Shown: piece after piece, positions 52,187 through 61,175 of the stretch | How the letters are laid out: each line of letters starts with the position of its first letter | Position numbering within the stretch: position 1 is the first letter of the stretch | Translations under genes and position numbers: made by a program | NCBI RefSeq assembly: GCF_014701235.1 | Contig: NZ_AP022873.1 | Location: 1,364,001-1,428,000, forward strand | Origin: Dissulfurispira thermophila | GTDB taxonomy: Bacteria; Nitrospirota; Thermodesulfovibrionia; Thermodesulfovibrionales; Dissulfurispiraceae | Direction: 5' to 3' | DNA length: 64,000 bases | Notes under the pieces: model-generated | Database searches by the model: none | Told to the model about the DNA's origin: nothing | Seen by the model: the letters and a program-made list of their open reading frames with translations, nothing else

Positions 52187-53011
52187 TTACAATCTGTAAT
52201 CCATTACATCGAATCGTTCTTTTAAAGCCTCCCCTAATATATTGAAACAAAATGCTGTGATTGCTATTGCAAGTCCCGGGAATATTACCATCCAAGGTGC
52301 AGTAAGAATATAAGCCCTGTTAGTGCTTATCATAGAACCCCATGTTGGAGTAGGTGGCTGCGCTCCAAGTCCAAGAAAACTCAAAGTTGCCTCTGTAAGA
52401 ATAAATCCTCCGAGTTTTATTCCCATCATCACAAGACTCAGAGGGATACACAAAGGGGCAATATGCAGGACAAGTATTCTCAGATTACTGCATCCCATGG
52501 CCATGGCAGCGTCAACAAAAGGCATATTTTTAATTGTAAGCACATAACCTCTTATAAGTCTTGCAAATGATGCCCAGCCAACTGCTGATATGGCAATCAT
52601 TACAGTGTAAATACCCGGAGGCAGAATTACAGATATAGCAATAGCAAGAAGCAGTGAAGGAAAAGATAAGATAAAGTCAACCATAGACATTAGCACAGTA
52701 TCGAGCTTGCCTCCAAAATATCCTGCAAGAACACCGATACTAAAGCCAATTAAAGCAGATACAGACGCAGCAATAAATGCAACGCTTATAGACACCCTGC
52801 CTCCATAGATAACCCTCGAGAAAATATCTCTGCCTTTACTGTCAGTGCCAAATAAATGTTTTACTGATGGAGGTCTTTTTATGGCATCAAGGTCTATTTT
52901 ATTAGGGTCAGGAATGTCTAAAAAAGATGACAACATAGACATAGCAAACAATAAACCCACTATCAAAAGCGGTAACAGCAATTTCAGCGATGTCCTATTC
53001 ACTTTTTTCAT
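52187..53011 (-). CDS. Dipeptide/oligopeptide ABC transporter permease (DppC/OppC family)
   Basis: The 274-residue protein has six predicted helices, the leading NRTSLKLLLPLLIVGLLFAM, the HLFGTDSKGRDIFSRVIYGG motif and the EAA loop (DAAMAMGCSNLRILVLHIAP). It overlaps the upstream permease by 17 nt. No ATPase gene follows: the next gene is convergent. Confidence 0.95.
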   Translation of the reverse strand: MKKVNRTSLKLLLPLLIVGLLFAMSMLSSFLDIPDPNKIDLDAIKRPPSVKHLFGTDSKGRDIFSRVIYGGRVSISVAFIAASVSALIGFSIGVLAGYFGGKLDTVLMSMVDFILSFPSLLLAIAISVILPPGIYTVMIAISAVGWASFARLIRGYVLTIKNMPFVDAAMAMGCSNLRILVLHIAPLCIPLSLVMMGIKLGGFILTEATLSFLGLGAQPPTPTWGSMISTNRAYILTAPWMVIFPGLAIAITAFCFNILGEALKERFDVMDYRL

Positions 53012-53927
53012 GTAGCCTTATCCTCGGGTCAAGATAGTGATAAATTATATCTGTGATAAGATTTACAAACACAAAAACTACTGTGCCAAAAATTATGCAT
53101 CCCATTATCACTGGATAGTCCCTTTTTATTATTCCATCCATGGTGAATCTCCCTATACCATCCCAACCAAATATTGTCTCGGTGACAACAGCACCATTCA
53201 GATAACTACCAAAATCAAGACCTATTATGGTGATAATTGGAATAATGGCATTCTTTAAGACATGGACAAAGCTTATCTTAATCAATGGCAACCCTTTTGC
53301 CCTTGCTGTATTTATATAAGGCATTTTCAGAATATCTAAAACCGCTGTCCTCGTAACTCTCGATAAAGTTGCCATAGCTGGAATTGATAATACAAAGGCA
53401 GGCAAGGCCAAAAACCTTATATCTCCTGTGCCTGATGGAGGGAATAACTTCAACTTGAGACTCAAAAATAGCATTATGATTATCGCACTCCAGAATACAG
53501 GAATGCTCAGGCTGGCAATTGAGACCATATTGATAAACCTGTCTATAAATCGACCTCGTTTATAAGCAGATATAAAGCCGAGAACAATACCCGATGGAAC
53601 TGCAATAAACATAGAAGCAAATGCAAGTCTCATTGTATTGGGAAACTTCATGGCAATATCCGTGAGCACTTCCCTATTTGTGTAATAAGACCTTCCGAAA
53701 TCTCCATGTGATAAGAGCTTGAGATAACCTATATACTGCCTTATAAAACCTTTATCCATGCCTATTTCTTTTCTTATGCCTTCAATTACATCAGGATTTG
53801 CACGTTCTCCAACAAGACCTAATACAGGATCACCCGGAAGGGCATTGAGAAGAAAAAACGCAAAGAGTGTTATCCCGAACAAAAGAGGAATCAAAAGAAT
53901 AAGTCTTTTCAAGATATATTTAATCAT
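52995..53927 (-). CDS. Dipeptide/oligopeptide ABC transporter permease (DppB/OppB family)
   Basis: The 310-residue protein has LKRLILLIPLLFGITLFAFF at the N terminus, MRLAFASMFIAVPSGIVLGF, and the EAA loop (NTARAKGLPLIKISFVHVLK). Six membrane helices are predicted. It lies 26 nt after the binding-protein gene. Confidence 0.95.
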   Translation of the reverse strand: MIKYILKRLILLIPLLFGITLFAFFLLNALPGDPVLGLVGERANPDVIEGIRKEIGMDKGFIRQYIGYLKLLSHGDFGRSYYTNREVLTDIAMKFPNTMRLAFASMFIAVPSGIVLGFISAYKRGRFIDRFINMVSIASLSIPVFWSAIIIMLFLSLKLKLFPPSGTGDIRFLALPAFVLSIPAMATLSRVTRTAVLDILKMPYINTARAKGLPLIKISFVHVLKNAIIPIITIIGLDFGSYLNGAVVTETIFGWDGIGRFTMDGIIKRDYPVIMGCIIFGTVVFVFVNLITDIIYHYLDPRIRLHEKSE

Positions 53928-53952
53928 CAGCAGATTTTACACTATTTTTATG

Positions 53953-55521
53953 CTACCTTTCTATTGCTACCTCAATGCCTTTATCCATTGTGTAAATTGG
54001 ATAAACCTTATAGTCCTTTATCCATGGTTGTTTTATAAGAAAGTCTGTTCTGTGCCAGAAAGGCATCCATGGCATATCTTGGATAATAAGCTCTTCTGCC
54101 ATCTTATAAAAATTATTTCTATCATTTTCATTAATGGAATTTTGTCCTCTCTCTATTAAGGTATCCACCTCTTTGTTTATATATCTCGTCCGGTTGCCTG
54201 CAGGTCCAATATTAGATGAATGAAACAATGGAAAAAGAAAATTCTCAGGGTCAGGATAATCAGCCCACCAGCTAAGCCAGAACATGTCTGGTTCTCCTTT
54301 GTTCACTGCATCTTTGTACGCACTCCATTCCAGTTGTTTTATATTCACATTTATTCCAACTTCTGAAATATACGCCTGTATTATCTCTGCAAGGTCTATA
54401 ACATCCTGATCAGCAGTAACATACATGTTTACCTTTACCCCTGATAAGCCTTCCCTTCTAATTATTTCTTTAGATATCTCAGGATTATAATTGACACCTG
54501 CTTTTACATCCCATTTTCTCAACAAATCAGGGACAGGACCTGCTGCAAGTCTTCCCCTTCCCTCATAAAATGTTTCGAGAATTTTTTCCCTGTCTATTGC
54601 ATAAAAAACTGCCTTCCTGAGATTCAGATTGTTAAAAGGAGGTCTCGATAAATTCATGCCTAAATAATAGGTATTAAGTCCTTTGAGTGACATTATGTAT
54701 TTATTCCATTTTTTATTATTCTTAAATTTAGAATAAGCAGAGCCAGGAAGGGAAATTACATCAATATTTCCAAGCTCAAATTCAGTAATAGTGGTAAGGT
54801 CCTCAGGAATAATTTTATAAACTATGCCTCTAACCCTTGCTTTTTTATCAAAATAATCTTCATTTTTTTCAAGTACTAATTCTCTATTAGTAAGCCAGTT
54901 TTTTAAAGTAAATGGACCTGTGCCTGAGGGATGGCTCGCAAAATCATTTCCCCATTTTTCAGCTTCTTCTTTCGGGATAACATAGGCAGGTGTCATAGTG
55001 AGCATGCTTAAAAACGGTGAAAATGGCATTCTGAGTTTAATCTCAAATGTATAGTCATCAGCGACTTTAAAGCCTTTAACCTCTTTTGCCTGACCCTTCT
55101 GAAACTCCTTTGCCCCTTCAACCTTATCAAAGACCCAGGTATTTGGAGACTTTGTCTTTAACTCTAAAATCCTTTCAAACGAATATTTAAAGTCCTGTGC
55201 CTTGACTTCACGGCCATTTGAGAATCTTACTCCTTTTTTGAGAAAAAACTTATATCTCAAGCCATTCCTTGATATTTCCCATCTCTTCGCAATATCAGGA
55301 GATACCTCAAACCTATCATTTAATCTTACAAGTCCATTAAAAAGCTTTGCTGCAATTGATGCACTTGAGACATCAACAATCAAGGCAGGGTCAAGGGTTG
55401 TGGGATTTGTGTTGAGTCTGTAATAAATATAGCCTTCAAGGCGATCTGAGGATGTGCATGAAAAAAGAAATAAAATTACAGCCAATAAACAAAATAGGTG
55501 ATGAGCAAATAATCTATCCAT
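53953..55521 (-). CDS. Peptide/solute-binding lipoprotein (DppA/OppA family)
   Basis: The ~522-residue protein starts at MDRLFAHHLFCLLAVILFLF (ATG at 55521; 55530 is also possible). A lipoprotein signal ends at LFSC. The family motifs are NTNPTTLDPALIVDVSSASI, FFLKKGVRFSNGREVKAQDF and DMFWLSWWADYPDPENFLFP. It is the first gene of a binding protein-DppB-DppC operon. The substrate, peptide or other, cannot be told. Confidence 0.93.
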   Translation of the reverse strand: MDRLFAHHLFCLLAVILFLFSCTSSDRLEGYIYYRLNTNPTTLDPALIVDVSSASIAAKLFNGLVRLNDRFEVSPDIAKRWEISRNGLRYKFFLKKGVRFSNGREVKAQDFKYSFERILELKTKSPNTWVFDKVEGAKEFQKGQAKEVKGFKVADDYTFEIKLRMPFSPFLSMLTMTPAYVIPKEEAEKWGNDFASHPSGTGPFTLKNWLTNRELVLEKNEDYFDKKARVRGIVYKIIPEDLTTITEFELGNIDVISLPGSAYSKFKNNKKWNKYIMSLKGLNTYYLGMNLSRPPFNNLNLRKAVFYAIDREKILETFYEGRGRLAAGPVPDLLRKWDVKAGVNYNPEISKEIIRREGLSGVKVNMYVTADQDVIDLAEIIQAYISEVGINVNIKQLEWSAYKDAVNKGEPDMFWLSWWADYPDPENFLFPLFHSSNIGPAGNRTRYINKEVDTLIERGQNSINENDRNNFYKMAEELIIQDMPWMPFWHRTDFLIKQPWIKDYKVYPIYTMDKGIEVAIER

Positions 55522-55550
55522 TCTACCCATCACCTATAATAGCAAATACT

Positions 55551-56666
55551 TTAGAATCTCAGAAATGCTCCTATTCCTCCTGCATCCATCAGCTTCTTGC
55601 TCTCTGATACAACCTCAATCAGTGCACTCTGCTGGATTGCCTTTTCGCCTGCTAAATCAACCATATAATCAACAGCTTCCATCTTGCCTTTGCAGAATGG
55701 ACATGAATCAATCTTCTGCACGCTCATATAACCACATGCATTACAATTATATCCATTCGCCTTATAATCCTTAACAAAAACAAGTTTCATTACCCTCTGT
55801 TCCTGAAGTGCATTTATTACATTGTCCAATCCAAGCACAGCATTTTCACTCTTCATAGCTTTTGAAATAAGTCTCTCTACTGTCTCTTCTTCTTTCTTTT
55901 TTTCATATGCAGAAATAACAGGCTCGACTTTTCTTAACACCTCATCATTTTTTGCAAACATCTCAATCCTGACTGTGCCTATAACCTTATCCAGAACTGT
56001 TTTATGGAGCATCCCCTTCACCATAGAAACAGCCTCTTCAGAGCCGCCGATTACCAATCTTCCGATGTATTCACCGCTGATAAATGCATCTACTTTTTCT
56101 ACTACATCTTTAAGATGCATACCAATATGGTAATCTATATGCCTTTCATAATGATTCTGGGAAAGGGCAAACCATCCACCTTTTTTGTGTTTTCCTGGTA
56201 TATCAGGTGTATGGACCTCACCATATTCTACGATTTCTCCAAGATGGACAATGAATATCCTTGCAGATTCCTTATCAACAAGTAGAACTGCAAATCTCTG
56301 ATAGTTATCAAGAATATCCATCAAAGGCTTTGTATATGGTGTCTTATCAATAATGAGTTCATTCTTTACAGGGACATTCATATTATATTCCTTCCAGAAG
56401 GATGTGGCAGTTGAGCTGATAAGTGCCAGTCCCTTTTTGAAGATCCTCTTATTTGAGGTAACATACTTTTCTATCTTTTCAAGATCATCCTTTACTACTT
56501 TATACACTGCCTTGTCCAGAGAATCCATGGTATTCTTCATCATGTTTTTGAAATGCACCATATAATCGCCCTTTGGATTAAACATAGGGTCTACATTAAG
56601 ATAAAGACTTACAAAATATCCTCCTTCCATCGATGCAATTTCCTTTAGTTCTCTCCTGTCAAGCAT
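55551..56666 (-). CDS. Bacterial archaeo-eukaryotic release-factor-like protein (baeRF family)
   Basis: The 371-residue protein starts at the ATG at 56666 (MLDRRELKEIASMEGGYFVS) behind GGAGGATACT. It has three parts: an eRF1-like N-terminal domain (YFVSLYLNVDPMFNPKGDYM), a central domain with PGKHKKGGWFALSQNHYERH in the place of the GGQ loop, and a C-terminal domain (GRLVIGGSEEAVSMVKGMLH). It ends with a zinc ribbon CNACGYMSV...CPFCKGK. Proteins of this type are described as bacterial release-factor paralogs (baeRF) with possible roles in ribosome rescue. The function here is not known. Confidence 0.8.
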   Translation of the reverse strand: MLDRRELKEIASMEGGYFVSLYLNVDPMFNPKGDYMVHFKNMMKNTMDSLDKAVYKVVKDDLEKIEKYVTSNKRIFKKGLALISSTATSFWKEYNMNVPVKNELIIDKTPYTKPLMDILDNYQRFAVLLVDKESARIFIVHLGEIVEYGEVHTPDIPGKHKKGGWFALSQNHYERHIDYHIGMHLKDVVEKVDAFISGEYIGRLVIGGSEEAVSMVKGMLHKTVLDKVIGTVRIEMFAKNDEVLRKVEPVISAYEKKKEEETVERLISKAMKSENAVLGLDNVINALQEQRVMKLVFVKDYKANGYNCNACGYMSVQKIDSCPFCKGKMEAVDYMVDLAGEKAIQQSALIEVVSESKKLMDAGGIGAFLRF

Positions 56667-56703
56667 AGTATCCTCCTTGAGGCATAAGGGAACTGCGTCC
56701 TCC

Positions 56704-57762
56704 TTATGAAATCCCTCTGTTTTCATTAGTTTCAATATTCCGGAATATCTCCACAACCGATACAAAGATTGCCAGCACTAATGGTCCCATTACAAGCCCG
56801 ATTAACCCAAACAGCTTGATTCCTCCAAGCACACTAAAAAATATGGCAAGGATCGGCATCTTTGTCCTTCCGCCGATTATGATAGGCTTTAAAACATTAT
56901 CTATTAAGCTTATTCCAAAGACTCCAATAATTGCAAGGGCAATGCCCTTTAATACTGCACCATGGAGGAATAGATATACAGTGGCAGGTCCCCATATAGC
57001 AAATGCACCGATCAGTGGTATGAATGAAGCAATAGAGGTTGCCATTCCCCATACAACAGGGGAAGGAATTTCGAGTATATAAAAGGTAAGCCCTGCTATG
57101 AGTCCCTGCACGATAGCAACAACAACACCTCCATAAACAGTTGATATTATAATATCTCTGATTTGAGTAGCCAGTCTGTCTTTTTGCTCTTCTGAAAATG
57201 GCATGTAATCCCGAATCTTCTTCAAGAATTCAGTACCATCTTTAAGGAGAAAGAATATGGCAAATGCCATAAAAATAAAGTTTAATGCCACTGTAACCAC
57301 ATCCCCCATCCCCTTAGTAATCCTTCCGATGAGATCCTTTCCCAGGTTTGAGATGCCATCTATGATTGCCTTATCCATCTCTGCTTCTGTGATATTAAAC
57401 AAAGATGTAATCCTATCCACCATAGCCTTCATAACTGGATGCCCAAGTGCACTCTGAAGTGTCTCAAACCTTCCGCCTTCCATATAATCAGATATATGTT
57501 TCAATTCTTTTACAAGTAAAACGGATAAATAAGAAAATGGTCCGAGAATAATAATCAATATAATGCCGAGGGTGATAAAAGATGCAACTGCCGGCAATTT
57601 TATATACCTAAGCAAAAAGGCATAGACAGGATAAAAAACCAGTGAAAGGACAATAGCCCATGCTATTGGAGATAAAAATGGCTTGAGTATCAGATAACTC
57701 AAATAACCCAGCACTCCTACAAAAAATGTCAATGTTATAAAATAAAATCTATTAACTGCCAT
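56704..57762 (-). CDS. AI-2E family transporter (PerM/YdiK-like permease)
   Basis: The 352-residue integral membrane protein has about eight helices, with LILKPFLSPIAWAIVLSLVF at the N terminus, a central cytoplasmic loop and GRTKMPILAIFFSVLGGIKL with GLIGLVMGPLVLAIFVSVVE at the C terminus, typical of UPF0118/AI-2E exporters. The transported substrate is not known for most members. Confidence 0.93.
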   Translation of the reverse strand: MAVNRFYFITLTFFVGVLGYLSYLILKPFLSPIAWAIVLSLVFYPVYAFLLRYIKLPAVASFITLGIILIIILGPFSYLSVLLVKELKHISDYMEGGRFETLQSALGHPVMKAMVDRITSLFNITEAEMDKAIIDGISNLGKDLIGRITKGMGDVVTVALNFIFMAFAIFFLLKDGTEFLKKIRDYMPFSEEQKDRLATQIRDIIISTVYGGVVVAIVQGLIAGLTFYILEIPSPVVWGMATSIASFIPLIGAFAIWGPATVYLFLHGAVLKGIALAIIGVFGISLIDNVLKPIIIGGRTKMPILAIFFSVLGGIKLFGLIGLVMGPLVLAIFVSVVEIFRNIETNENRGIS

Positions 57763-57771
57763 AGCACTCCA

Positions 57772-58464
57772 TTAGCCCTTTGCCTGTTTTATAAATGCCT
57801 CAAATATGCCTAATGAAAGTTTATCATAAAACATCCGTTCTGGATGCCATTGGACACAAATAAAAAATGGATAAGCCGTTTTATAAAACCCCTCTATTAT
57901 CCCATCCTCTGATATTGCAAAGGTCTCAAAACCATCTGCAAGTCTTTTGACTGCCTGATGATGAAAAGAATTGATAAATTGGGGATTGGAGATTGCAAAT
58001 TGAGAAATATTTAAAATAGAAAAAAATGTCTCATCAATCTTTATTTTATGCTGTCCTGCCTTATGACTAATAGCCCCCTTCATCTGCATCTCTATATCCT
58101 GATAAAGACTACCTCCAAAAGCTATATTTACAAGCTGCATCCCATAACATATAGCTAAAATAGGCTTCTGCCGTTTCACTATCTCTCTTAAAAGAGCAAT
58201 CTCGAAATCACTTCTTTGTTTTTTTACAAATTTTAGTTTTTCGGGAGGCACCAAAATATCTTCGCCATAATATTCAGGCAAAATGTCATCTCCTCCTGAC
58301 AATAATAGCCCATCGATAACATCTGCAATCCAGCCAATATTATCAACTATAGGTGCCAAAATCAGAGGCATGCCGCCTGACTTATCAACAGATGAGATAT
58401 AATCATGCTTGAGTTTATAAGTATTTTCATCCATGTCAGCAGTTATGCCGATAATAGGCTTCAT
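57772..58464 (-). CDS. Gamma-glutamyl-gamma-aminobutyrate hydrolase-like (class-I GATase, PuuD family)
   Basis: The 230-residue protein starts KPIIGITADMDENTYKLKHD. It has DGLLLSGGDDILPEYYGED, the catalytic Cys106 (LAICYGMQLVN), and His207/Glu209 (VQWHPERM). Residues ~151-164 (LNISQFAISNPQFI), before the usual NSFHHQAVK, look like an insertion encoded by AATTGGGGATTGGAGATTGC repeat words (57971-58010). It probably cleaves a gamma-glutamyl amide. Confidence 0.9.
   Translation of the reverse strand: MKPIIGITADMDENTYKLKHDYISSVDKSGGMPLILAPIVDNIGWIADVIDGLLLSGGDDILPEYYGEDILVPPEKLKFVKKQRSDFEIALLREIVKRQKPILAICYGMQLVNIAFGGSLYQDIEMQMKGAISHKAGQHKIKIDETFFSILNISQFAISNPQFINSFHHQAVKRLADGFETFAISEDGIIEGFYKTAYPFFICVQWHPERMFYDKLSLGIFEAFIKQAKG
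57971..58010. repeat. GATTGGAGATTGCAAATTG-type repeat in the PuuD-like gene
   Basis: The DNA has the words AAATTGGGGATTGG, GGAGATTGC and AAATTGAG in succession. It encodes the insert LNISQFAISNPQF. Words of this kind are another degenerate dispersed repeat type. Confidence 0.5.
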
Positions 58465-58475
58465 AGTAAAACACC

Positions 58476-58620
58476 TTTAACTTGTCATTCTGATCGCAGC
58501 AAAGAATCCCGTCTTTTAAGATTGCAGACATAGTTCCAAATAGAGTGAGGGATTTGAATCTCTGAGTTCCCTTGCTTTGCTCGAGACCGCTTTGCTTCTC
58601 GCAACAGAGACTCAAAAAGT
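58476..58620. repeat. Spacer with TGTCATTCTGATCGCAGC-type repeat
   Basis: The spacer upstream of the PuuD-like gene has TTGTCATTCTGATCGCAGC, then GGATTTGAATCTCTGAGTTC and GCTCGAGACCGCTTTGCTTC, resembling degenerate and rearranged copies of the TGTCATTGCGAG repeat family. It is non-coding. Confidence 0.6.
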
Positions 58621-58668
58621 CGCAGACTTTCTGATGTGCAAATAACATCATCGGTATCATATTTTTAT

Positions 58669-60273
58669 CTATATAATCCTTCCAGAAAGGTCTCCTGTAA
58701 ATTCTCCTTCTCTCAGTGCCATTGTCCCATTAACAAAAACATATGCAATGCCTTCTGACATTTTAAATGGCTCCCTGTATGTTGACCTATCAATAATTCT
58801 TTCATAATCAAATACTGTAATATCAGCGTAAAAACCCTCTTTTATAAGTCCCCGTTTTTTAAGCCCAAAGGTTGTAGCAGATAGATATGTCATTTTTCTT
58901 ATAGCCTCTGAAAGAGACATTAAACCCTCATCCCTCACATATTTACTTATGAATTTGGGAAAACTACCAAATGCCCTTGGATGCGGCTTTCCTGTGAATG
59001 TAGGACCAGAAAAACTTCTGACAGAACTATCTGAACCTACCATTACATAAGGAAGAGATAAGAATTTTTTCAGATTATCCTCATTCATCGAAAAAAATAT
59101 TGCACCTACCCTTGCCCTCTCATCTATAAGTATGTCAATAAGGACATCCACAGGCAGTTTGCACAGTTTAACAGAAATATCAAAAATGCTCTCTCCTTCC
59201 ATCCATTTATTTTTAGACTTTGTAACAGACGAAATATAAATCCCTTTCCAGTAATCTTCACTCTTATATCCAATTTCAGCCTTGATTTTTTTTAAATCAT
59301 CTGAGTCTTTAAGTCTTCTCAACTCCTCCTCTACCCCGCCATCATATACCCACGAAGGCAGAATTGTATCAAGGTCAGTGCTGGCTGCAGTATAAGGGTA
59401 TCTGTCACATGTCAAACTTACACCTTCATCTCTTGCTTTTTCAATTAGTTTTATAACATTATCAATCTTCCACCAATTCCTTTCACCTGCTGTCTTTATA
59501 TGTGAGATATGGACATGCGCACTTGCTTCTTTTCCTATTCTTACAACCTCATCAATAGCCTCAATTAGTTCATCACTCTCACTCCTCATGTGCGAGGCAT
59601 AGATATACGAGGAGCGAGATGAAGATTTATCCACATGGGAGTTTAAGGGGCCTTGCCCCTCAAAAGTCTTGCATAATTCAATCAATTCTTCAGTAGTAGA
59701 ATAAACACCAGGGGGATAGATTAACCCCGTTGAGATACCCTTTGCACCATGCCCTAAAGCCTCTACCAAGAGTCTTTTCATCTCTTCCATCTCGTGCTTA
59801 TCAGGGGCTATATCTCTATATCCGATTATAGATGCTCGTATATTTCCATGCCCACATAATGTTGCAAAATTTATTGCAATGCCCTTATTTTTCAGAATGC
59901 TGAAATATTCTCCAAAAGTTGACCATCTCTCTTTTATCCCGAGTTCTTTGAGGTCAATTTCCCTGTGTTCAAATGCCTCTCCAAAGAGAGGTGCAGCAGA
60001 AAGTCCGCAATTGCCATTTACCTCTGTTGTAACTCCTTGAGAAAGTTTACCCTCTGCCCTTCCATCAGCAAGAAGAGTAAATTCAGAATGGGCATGTGTA
60101 TCAATAAATCCAGGAGATATAATGAGTCCCTTTGCATCAATAAATTCTCTTGCAGATATATCCTCATTGCCTATATAAACTATTCTGTCGCTACTTATTC
60201 CGACATTTGTCTCGACAGGTTCTGAACCACTGCCATCAAAAACCGTCCCATTTTTTATGAGATAATCAAGCAT
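58669..60273 (-). CDS. N-acyl-D-amino-acid deacylase (D-aminoacylase family amidohydrolase)
   Basis: The 534-residue protein has YLIKNGTVFDGSGSEPVETN, ISPGFIDTHAHSEFTLLADG (metal-binding HAH), QGVTTEVNGNCGLSAAP, GISTGLIYPPGVYSTTEELI and VGSDSSVRSF near the C terminus. Insertion ~202-222 (EGQGPLNSHVDKSSSRSSYI) before ASHMRSESDELIEAI has a segment from the GGGGCCTTGCCCC hairpin repeat (59642-59668) and repeated ACGAGGAGC words. It releases D-amino acids from N-acyl derivatives. Confidence 0.93.
   Translation of the reverse strand: MLDYLIKNGTVFDGSGSEPVETNVGISSDRIVYIGNEDISAREFIDAKGLIISPGFIDTHAHSEFTLLADGRAEGKLSQGVTTEVNGNCGLSAAPLFGEAFEHREIDLKELGIKERWSTFGEYFSILKNKGIAINFATLCGHGNIRASIIGYRDIAPDKHEMEEMKRLLVEALGHGAKGISTGLIYPPGVYSTTEELIELCKTFEGQGPLNSHVDKSSSRSSYIYASHMRSESDELIEAIDEVVRIGKEASAHVHISHIKTAGERNWWKIDNVIKLIEKARDEGVSLTCDRYPYTAASTDLDTILPSWVYDGGVEEELRRLKDSDDLKKIKAEIGYKSEDYWKGIYISSVTKSKNKWMEGESIFDISVKLCKLPVDVLIDILIDERARVGAIFFSMNEDNLKKFLSLPYVMVGSDSSVRSFSGPTFTGKPHPRAFGSFPKFISKYVRDEGLMSLSEAIRKMTYLSATTFGLKKRGLIKEGFYADITVFDYERIIDRSTYREPFKMSEGIAYVFVNGTMALREGEFTGDLSGRII
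59642..59668. repeat. GGGGCAAGGCCCCT hairpin repeat, copy in the D-aminoacylase gene
   Basis: TTTAAGGGGCCTTGCCCCTC followed by AAAAG. On the minus strand it reads TTTTGAGGGGCAAGGCCCCT and encodes FEGQGPL, very like FEGQSPS encoded by the plsX copy in the same frame. Confidence 0.6.
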
Positions 60274-60325
60274 TACAAAACCCCTTTCTACTACATTTTA
60301 ACACTTTACCACAGAGTTCATTTCC

Positions 60326-60355
60326 TTGACAAAATTTTGACTTAATCGTTATAGT
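60326..60355 (+). promoter_or_regulatory. Sigma-70 promoter of the yceD-rpmF-plsX-fabH operon
   Basis: TTGACA (60326-60331) with TATAGT (60350-60355) at 18-bp spacing, or TTATAG at 17. About 45 bp before the ATG at 60401. Confidence 0.6.
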
Positions 60356-60400
60356 AATTAACTTAAACACTATTTTTCGCAGTTTTTTCCTTTTTGACTT

Positions 60401-60919
60401 ATGAAGGTAATAATTTCAGAGATCCCTGATGAGGGATTGGAACTTGAATTAACAGAAAAGATTTCCTCTGATGAATCTATTAAGATAGTGACGCCTGTAA
60501 AGGCTTCCTTAAAGATTGATAAAAAGGGGTCAGAGGTTATCATAACAGGCAGAGCAAAAGGCACTGTTGAGCTTCAGTGCAGCAGATGCTTGAAAGCATT
60601 TGATATGGATATAGACTCTGCCATAAATGTTGTATATCATCCTGCTTCAGAAATTAACAAGGAAGAACACTATGAACTTAAAGGTGATGAACTTGACACA
60701 GGATTTTATAAAAATGATACTCTCGATACCGAGGATTTATTAAAAGAACAATTAGTTTTAAATATACCTATGAAGCCGCTTTGCTCAAATGATTGCAAAG
60801 GATTATGTCCAAAATGTGGTGCTAATTTGAATATAACTCAGTGCAACTGTCTAACATCAGAGGTAGATTCACGGCTGGCAGTGCTTAAGCAATTATTAAA
60901 TAAAAAAGAGGTAAATTAG
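60401..60919 (+). CDS. yceD: DUF177 (YceD/large ribosomal RNA accumulation) protein
   Basis: The 172-residue protein has the family start (MKVIISEIPDEGLELELTEK), VELQCSRCLKAF and a C-terminal ELVLNIPMKPLCSNDCKGLC with PKCGANLN. The four-Cys region may bind zinc. The gene before rpmF is conserved and linked to 23S rRNA accumulation in other bacteria. Confidence 0.92.
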   Translation: MKVIISEIPDEGLELELTEKISSDESIKIVTPVKASLKIDKKGSEVIITGRAKGTVELQCSRCLKAFDMDIDSAINVVYHPASEINKEEHYELKGDELDTGFYKNDTLDTEDLLKEQLVLNIPMKPLCSNDCKGLCPKCGANLNITQCNCLTSEVDSRLAVLKQLLNKKEVN

Positions 60920-60986
60920 AATAAGCTAAAAAATTAAAAATTTGGGTAAGGAACAAATTTCCTTTACACCATGAAAGGAGTAAACA

Positions 60987-61175
60987 ATGGCTAATCCAAC
61001 GCATCGCCATTCAAGATCAAGGAGAGACAAAAGAAGGGCAAACTGGAAGGGACAAATCCCAAATCTTGTGGAGTGTCCTGATTGTAAGGAATTAAAAATT
61101 CCACACAGGGTGTGCACTCATTGCGGCTCTTATAATGGCAAAAAGATCCTTGAGGTAGTATCAAAAGAATTATGA
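60987..61175 (+). CDS. rpmF: 50S ribosomal protein L32
   Basis: The 62-residue protein starts MANPTHRHSRSRRDKRRAN and has a four-cysteine zinc ribbon (CPDCKELKIPHRVCTHCG). AAAGGAG precedes the ATG. The Cys-containing form of L32 is present. Confidence 0.97.
   Translation: MANPTHRHSRSRRDKRRANWKGQIPNLVECPDCKELKIPHRVCTHCGSYNGKKILEVVSKEL

Noticed and set aside
58436-58660. 74-codon minus-strand frame upstream of the PuuD-like gene
   Set aside because: It reads through dispersed-repeat DNA, overlaps a well-supported start and has no domain.
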